Source: Anaeramoeba flamelloides (lineage: Eukaryota > Metamonada > Anaeramoebidae). Taken from it: a stretch of 64,000 nucleotides of DNA. Below, one piece after another: positions 58,562-64,000 of this stretch. The stretch is taken from positions 8,949,001-9,013,000 of the forward strand of contig JANTQA010000036.1 of assembly GCA_027625915.1 (NCBI GenBank), in the 5' to 3' direction. The first letter of the stretch is position 1; the number at the start of each line of letters is the position of its first letter. A program made the position numbers and the translations under genes. The notes under the pieces are model-generated. The model saw only the letters and a program-made list of their open reading frames with translations. It had not been told where the DNA came from and made no database searches.

Positions 58562-60902
58562 TTAAAAAAAATTGAATTTTATGTTTTATATAATTTATTT
58601 AATTGTATTATGGCTCTTTCTCATTGAAATATAATAATAAATTCTATATTATTTTTGATTATTTTAGATAACATCAAATGAACATATTACAAACTTCTTT
58701 ATATCTTTTAATTTCAAAAAAAAATCTTATCAATTTATATTTTTTTTAATAAATGTGATAAACGATTTTATTGGAATTTTAGGGGATTTTTTTTTAAATA
58801 TTCATAATAATTTCAAATTTTATTATGTGAATAAGTATATCTATTAATTGCATATAACAAAAAAATAATTATTTTATAATAGTAATCCTAAATTTCAGGA
58901 CTTCATTTTTATTACAAAAACATCGAGTTTAGATATAAATTAGTATATAACAATTTTACCCATGAAATCGGGAACAGTTGGTATAATTTTTAATAATATT
59001 ATATAATTTATTTTAAGTTTAATCGAAAAATCCTTTCCTTAAAGAATCTATTTAGTTTTATAAAAAAAAAATAAAATTCATTTTTTTTCACGGAAAAGAA
59101 AATAAACTTTTGATTTTCATTTTTAAACAAGTGTCTAATTATAGTGTTAATTTTTCCTCCAAAAAATACTCCATTTATGACTTAAACTTTGAATGATATT
59201 TAAGATCTATAAAAAAATTCCAAATTACTACACAATTTTTGGTATTATTTTTTTTTACTGGTTTTTTTTCCAAGAATCAATATTTTTGAACTTAAATTTA
59301 GATATTTATTTATTAAGTATGATTAAAGTGTTTGACCTTAAATGTTCATCTTGTAATTATATTTGATAATATATAACTATTTAAAATGAAAAAATCGAAT
59401 CCATACAGATTATATTTTCTTTCTCAAAATAACAATTAAATGTCTGTTCTTACTAAAAAAAAATACCTTTTTGAAATGGAGTGGGCTAACCTTTCAAATT
59501 GTGATCAATCATAAAATATATTATGTAAGGTCTTTTTTAAATTACTTTACCATGTGATTTGAATTTTCTTCGTGTTATTTATTACTAAAATCAATTTTTT
59601 TCAAAAAACCCTATAATATTTATTGACTTGATATCTAATCATCTCGAAAACATTATTTAAATTATTTTATTCTTCAGTTTCTAATATGCCTACCGTAAAA
59701 GTTTTGAAAAGTGCTCTTATCTCCAGAAAAATCCGAAGAAGAATAAAAATCTCTTTGAAAAGCTATTTCTTTCTGACAATTTGATTTGGTTTTTTATTCA
59801 TTGATTTTGTTTTCAAGTTCGAATAATTACAGTTATTTTCGAATTAGGGACTATGTTCCCACCCTTGAGGGGTGTGACTAATTGGGTTATTTCACTTTCA
59901 CTTCTAACAAAAAATTTTCAAACCCAAAAAATTGGGCAAAAAAAATACAACATTCTTTGTCATCTTTATCTTTTCACCCCGACATTTTTTCTTTGTTTTT
60001 CAATGAAAAGGAAAATCGAAAATAACAAAAAAAAAAATTTCAAAAAATAGCTTTTGGCGCTTTTCAAACGTAAGTTCAAATTTGAGAACATTTCAAACTT
60101 GTAAAAGTAAATCTAAAAAATCTGTAGAACTGTCCAAGGAAATAGTGTGAGTTCAGAAAGTTGAAATGGAAATACTAAAATATTAAAATCAAAATTTTGC
60201 ATCATCTAACAAGGTAAAAATTGTGAAAATTGTGAAAATTTCACATTTTTTCGAAAAAAATTCTCCTTGGACAAATATTACTTGTATTGGATAACTCTTT
60301 CAAGGGTAATTTTTTACATTATTTTATTGTTTTCACCTCAAAATGTAGTCCTTAATAAATGAAAATTTTTTTTTCAATTTCAAAATGAATCTTAATTCTA
60401 ACTGTTGCAATCAGATTAGCATAGTATAAATTTTGTTTTAGAATTAAATAAGGAAGTTTAATTTTATTTTCTAAAAATAGCGTTTCTAAACAATGTTGTA
60501 AAGATCTTTTGGATTTTCTTCGACTTATAAACTCAAAAATTATTTTAATATTTGAATTAAAAATTTACAGTTTTTTTAATTAGAAAATAATAATATTAGA
60601 TTTCTTTGGTGGTATATTTATTTAAAGTATGAGGAATTCTATTCCAAATAAATCATTACTTACAAAAAGATTGAGTTTTTTAACCTTTCAAATTCTATTA
60701 AATACAATTGAAGACAATTTCCAAATCTTTCAAACGCCTTTGAAGGTGTAAAACCGAAATAAGTTGAAAAACTTACAATTTAAGTAATTTATGAAAGGGT
60801 TTGATCCTTTTCTCTCATTTTTTTTCATTTTTCACGAAATTTTTTAATTTCAGGCTTTTTCTCTCTAAAAAATAAAACAAAAATTAAAACAGCAAGACTC
60901 AA

Positions 60903-61988
60903 ATGATTCGCTATTTAGAAAAGGGACATATTGGTTGGATGATTTTGGATAATTTAAAGCACCGTAATGCAATTACTTTAGGGATGTGGAAGCAAATTCC
61001 TGAAATTATTTCGAGTCTCAACCCAAACAAAGTAAGGTGTCTTGTTTTACGGGGGGCAGGAGAACAATCGTTTGCGTCAGGTAATTGATTTTTTAAAACT
61101 GTTCTCAAAGATCTAATCCTATATTGGTAATCAAACATTAAATGGGAAAAAATTTTCACTTCATTTACTTTTTTTCTTTTTCAAATAGAGATCACAAATC
61201 CCAATTTACTTCTCTGAAACTGTCTTTTAATCGAAAAAGAAAAATGAGGAAAATGAAGTGAAAATTTTTTCCAATTGCTTCTTCGAATATCGGTCAGTGA
61301 ATATTTTTTTTCTCGATTGCATAATAAAAAACCATCCTTCTTCTTATATTTGAAAAAACACAACATTAAAACAAATGTGTAAAACAATAAAGGAGCAAGT
61401 ATTAAAGAATTTAAACAGATAAGGTCAACCCTTGAAGAAACGCAGAAATACGATCGTATCTTAAGAAAGGCCTTTAATAGTGTAGAGCAATTTCCTTCAC
61501 CGACTATCTCAATGATCCATGGCTATTGTATTGGGGGGGGGGCAAGCCTCTCGCTGTGTACAGATTTGCGTTATGCGAGTGAAGATTCGAAATTTGGAAT
61601 CCCACCAGCAAAGCTTGGGTTAGGCTATCACTATGACAAAATCGAAAAATTGATGAAAATGCTCAAGCCACAGGACCTGAAAGAGATCCTGTTTACAGGC
61701 AATATATTCAACACAGAAAAGGCCTTAAATATTGGTATACTTAACGACGTCTTCCCAAAAGATCAATTAGAAGAAAGGGTTTCAAAAATCGCAAAAAGGA
61801 TCTCCTTAAATGCGCCGCTTACAATCAGGAGCATTAAATATAGTATAAATGAATTTTGTAAAGAATCTTTCCAAAGAAATTATAAATTAATGGAACAAAA
61901 AATTAAACAATGCGTTGAAAGTAATGACACCAAAGAAGGTGTAACGGCATTTCTTGAGAAAAGAAAGCCCAAGTTTAATGGCAATTAG
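60903..61988 (+). CDS. Enoyl-CoA hydratase/isomerase (crotonase) family protein, two exons
   Basis: Exons 60903-61080 and 61393-61988 join in phase (TCA G / GA GCA; donor GTAATT, acceptor AAAG) to 257 residues, the family's normal size. The crotonase fold is clear: the first oxyanion-hole strand is SFASGASIKEF, and the second is MIHGYCIGGGASLSLCTDLR. These are followed by FGIPPAKLGLGYHYDKIEKL and a standard C-terminal trimer helix. Classical hydratases carry catalytic Glu in GGGxE and in FGxPE; both positions lack Glu here (GGGAS and FGIPPA). The FGIPxAxLGLGY form is one I associate with a bacterial-type subgroup, so chemistry other than simple hydration is likely and transfer from bacteria is possible. 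The glycines are encoded by a G10 run. There is no obvious targeting peptide. Confidence 0.88.
61143..61274. repeat. Inverted repeat inside the ECH-family intron
   Basis: GGGAAAAAATTTTCACTTCA (61144) inverts to TGAAGTGAAAATTTTTTCC (ending ~61,272); arms ~43 bp, loop ~45 bp. A third related piece, GAAAATTTTTCATTTCATTT, follows the gene at ~62,046. The intron transcript could form a strong stem-loop. Confidence 0.7.
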
Positions 61989-62124
61989 TGATTGTTTGTT
62001 TTTTGAAGTTACTTTTAGTTACTGGTAGTTATCCTCTAAAAGGGGGAAAATTTTTCATTTCATTTACTTTTTGTTTTTATCCGGATCTATTTCTCTGAGA
62101 TTGATTAAAATTAGTGATCTCTTT

Positions 62125-62418
62125 TTGTTTTGGTGAGTCCTATTGTATTGTTTCTGACTCAATATATTCTTGGTCCTAATTGGCAATTCTAAAGGAGGAG
62201 GTAGTGAAGAATTGAAACAACAGAGAAAATGATTTGAAATTATTTCCCATTTTTTCAAAATGCAGAACTAACGAATTCTAAGGAAATAAATTGAAATTGA
62301 CTTTTATATTTTTGTTTGAGTGATTCTTTTATTATTGTTGACTCAATATATTCTGGCCCTAACAGGCGATTCTAAAGGGGGGGCGGGGGCGGTAGTGAAG
62401 AATTGAAACAACAGAGAA
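62125..62418. repeat. Direct tandem duplication, ~184-bp period
   Basis: Two units share GACTCAATATATTCT, GGCAATTCTAAAGG or GGCGATTCTAAAGG, and GTGAAGAATTGAAACAACAG. The second unit has an expanded G-rich patch (GGGGGGGCGGGGGCGG). It lies ~140 bp after the ECH-family stop codon. Confidence 0.75.
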
Positions 62419-62498
62419 TTCTTTGAATTTTTATACAAGTTGTTTTTCAAATATCAGTATATTAAAATGAGGATCTTAGTTGTGAGTGATTAGTTTTA

Positions 62499-62992
62499 TA
62501 TACTATTGGACAAAATGCCTGACAAGAAAACAATTCCAAGGCACGATTTTTAATTATTAATATTTGGAAAATTGTTGTTTTATTACTCAATAATTTCAAA
62601 TCAATTCCTTTTGATAACGAAACCAATTGTTTTTATAAACTTAATAAGAAATCTACTAAAACTTCATTCAAGTTGAATATCTAAAGAATACTCAACTAAT
62701 TGTTTAATAATCAGAAGTAGATCTACATATTTTCAAGAAAAACAATTGTGGTCTGCTTGAATTTGGAAAATGATACTTTTCTATTCTTGTTTTTTTAATG
62801 ATTAAATAGTGTTTTGGTGAAGTTTAATTTAATTAATCATCATTCTGACAAGTTGTGAGTTATAATATTAAAGTTTTGATTGATAAATAAAAGAAATTAT
62901 TCACTAAAGGCAAAACAATTTCCACAATATTAACAATGAAAAATCGTGTCTTGGAATTATTTTCGTGAAAGGGTATTTTTCAATAATATCTA
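62499..62992. mobile_element. ~500-bp non-autonomous element, copy 3 of 3
   Basis: The left arm TACTATTGGACAAAATGCC... and GGCACGATTTTTAATTATTA match, inverted, AACAATGAAAAATCGTGTC...GGGTATTTTTCAATAATATC. The interior (AAGTTTAATTTAATTAATCA, TCATTCTGACAAG) matches copies 1 and 2. It is the most diverged in its termini. Confidence 0.7.
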
Positions 62993-64000
62993 CATAAAAC
63001 ATTTATATTTGCAAAAATAAACTTTTCATTTTCCAAAAAAAATAAATATAATGTATAAAAGCAAAAATTTTGATAATTATTTGTCAGAATTTTTTGAATT
63101 CAATTTTGATCTAATTTTTTTAATAATATTTAAAAAAAAAAAAAATTCATCCAAAATTTGAATTAAATATTATTTTTTTTCTTGTATTTTTTTTTTCACA
63201 ATTTGCATTTCTCTTTTGTAAAACACAATTAAAGTTATATTTCAAACAAGAATGATTAATTCTATATTTTATTTTTTATTTGCATTCTGATATTTTTAGG
63301 AAAATAGATTTTTTTCCTGACTATTTTTTTTTTATTTTTTTTTTTATTAGGAGTTATTATTAAAATTTTCAAATATTTTTTTCTGAATATTTCTTGTTTC
63401 AATTTCAATTATTTGATATTCTTTCAATATTTAAAAATATATTAATTTAACAAGATTCAATATTATTGTTCAAAGTATTTAAAGAGTTAGAAATAATTTT
63501 TTAAAAAAACTATTTCATTAAGTTATAAAAAAAACTTTTAATTACAGATTTTAGTCACTTTAATTTTTCTCGATTTTATTAAAAAAATCCGAATGGTGAA
63601 TATTTCCATTTCTCATTTGTAAATTATCCATATATCAAATGAAAAAGGGTTTCATTTAGGTGAATATAATTTTGATTTTTTTAATTTCAAGATTTACTCA
63701 ATAATTATTGGTGAATACAAAAAAATGATGATTTATGTTAATGTTATTTTTGTTGAAAAGGTTTTGTTTTTTATGATTTTTCCAATACTAATATTCGAAA
63801 ATAATATTTAAATAATTATTTCTGATAAAATATTTTTGCTATTGATTAATCTATATTTTCATAAAAATTTAAAGAAAATTATTCATCATTTATAAATTCT
63901 CTAAAATAATAATTCATAATCAAAATGTACACTCAAAGTCAAAACTTTGTTTGAAAATTTGTAGATAATTGTCCAAATATAAGTAACTTTTTTAATCAAA

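Larger units (their letters stand above)
54666..60902. other. Long AT-rich region with one element and a coding relic
   Basis: This is the upstream side of both the rhomboid gene (-) and the ECH-family gene (+), so it should hold both promoters. It includes a coding-like relic at ~55,205-55,490, a region of short imperfect GTATGTTAGTG units (56,460-56,830), and copy 2 of the ~760-bp element. No intact gene is supported in these 6.2 kb. Confidence 0.55.
61989..64000. other. Downstream AT-rich region
   Basis: It begins with the 3' flank of the ECH-family gene and a ~184-bp tandem duplication (62125-62418), then the third copy of the ~500-bp element. From 62,993 to the end I see only AT-rich sequence with A and T runs and no gene. 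Confidence 0.6.

Noticed and set aside
1-64000. tRNA, rRNA, telomere repeats, CRISPR
   Set aside because: I scanned for T-loop words, rRNA-like GC-rich blocks and regular spaced repeats and found none that hold up.

Overview
The window is 64 kb of very AT-rich eukaryotic nuclear DNA. Genes are sparse, introns are GT-AG and sometimes several kb long, proteins carry long Asn/Lys/Asp runs, and small transposon relics are abundant. The gene content (giant USP9X-like deubiquitinase, CH-RasGAP-PH protein, cadherin-like adhesion protein, rhomboid protease, mitochondrial carrier, bacterial-looking cupin and ECH-fold proteins) points to a free-living amoeboid protist. My best guess is an anaerobic amoeba of the Anaeramoeba type, inferred from style and not shown by any marker. 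No rRNA, tRNA or CRISPR array was recognised.

Layout: 1-4962 (+) is the 3' part of a large type I membrane protein with 13 cysteine-bearing cadherin-like repeats. 4963-7842 lies between two convergent genes. 7843-20066 (-) is a four-exon gene for a ~3369-residue USP9X/fat-facets-like deubiquitinase; its exons join in phase. 23623-24774 (+) is an intronless mitochondrial carrier. 30678-31028 (+) is a small cupin. 35561-50230 (+) is a 14.7-kb gene that I assemble from seven exons in phase into a 1203-residue CH/coiled-coil/RasGAP/PH protein; its CH domain is split by a 4.6-kb intron. 53778-54665 (-) is an intronless rhomboid protease. 60903-61988 (+) is a two-exon enoyl-CoA hydratase/isomerase-family gene lacking both usual catalytic glutamates.

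The rest is AT-rich non-coding DNA with many non-autonomous elements bounded by inverted repeats: a ~500-bp family with ~108-bp arms in three copies (34.5, 37.2 and 62.5 kb), a ~760-bp family in two copies (45.8 and 57.8 kb), several short TA-flanked Tc1/mariner-like MITEs, a GTTATAA-rich element with CCCTAATAAAA ends, an 85-bp-armed foldback element, and a hairpin cluster built on CTAACGGC. They concentrate in the three long introns of the RasGAP gene; its three short introns have none. Decayed coding scraps (a LINE 3' end, a Tc1-like helix-turn-helix, and unidentified pieces) lie in introns and intergenic DNA.

The genes are single-exon-dense islands with unrelated jobs (surface adhesion, ubiquitin editing, Ras/actin signalling, intramembrane proteolysis, acyl-CoA chemistry); nothing suggests an operon or gene cluster. 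All exon models come from reading frame, splice dinucleotides and domain continuity alone.
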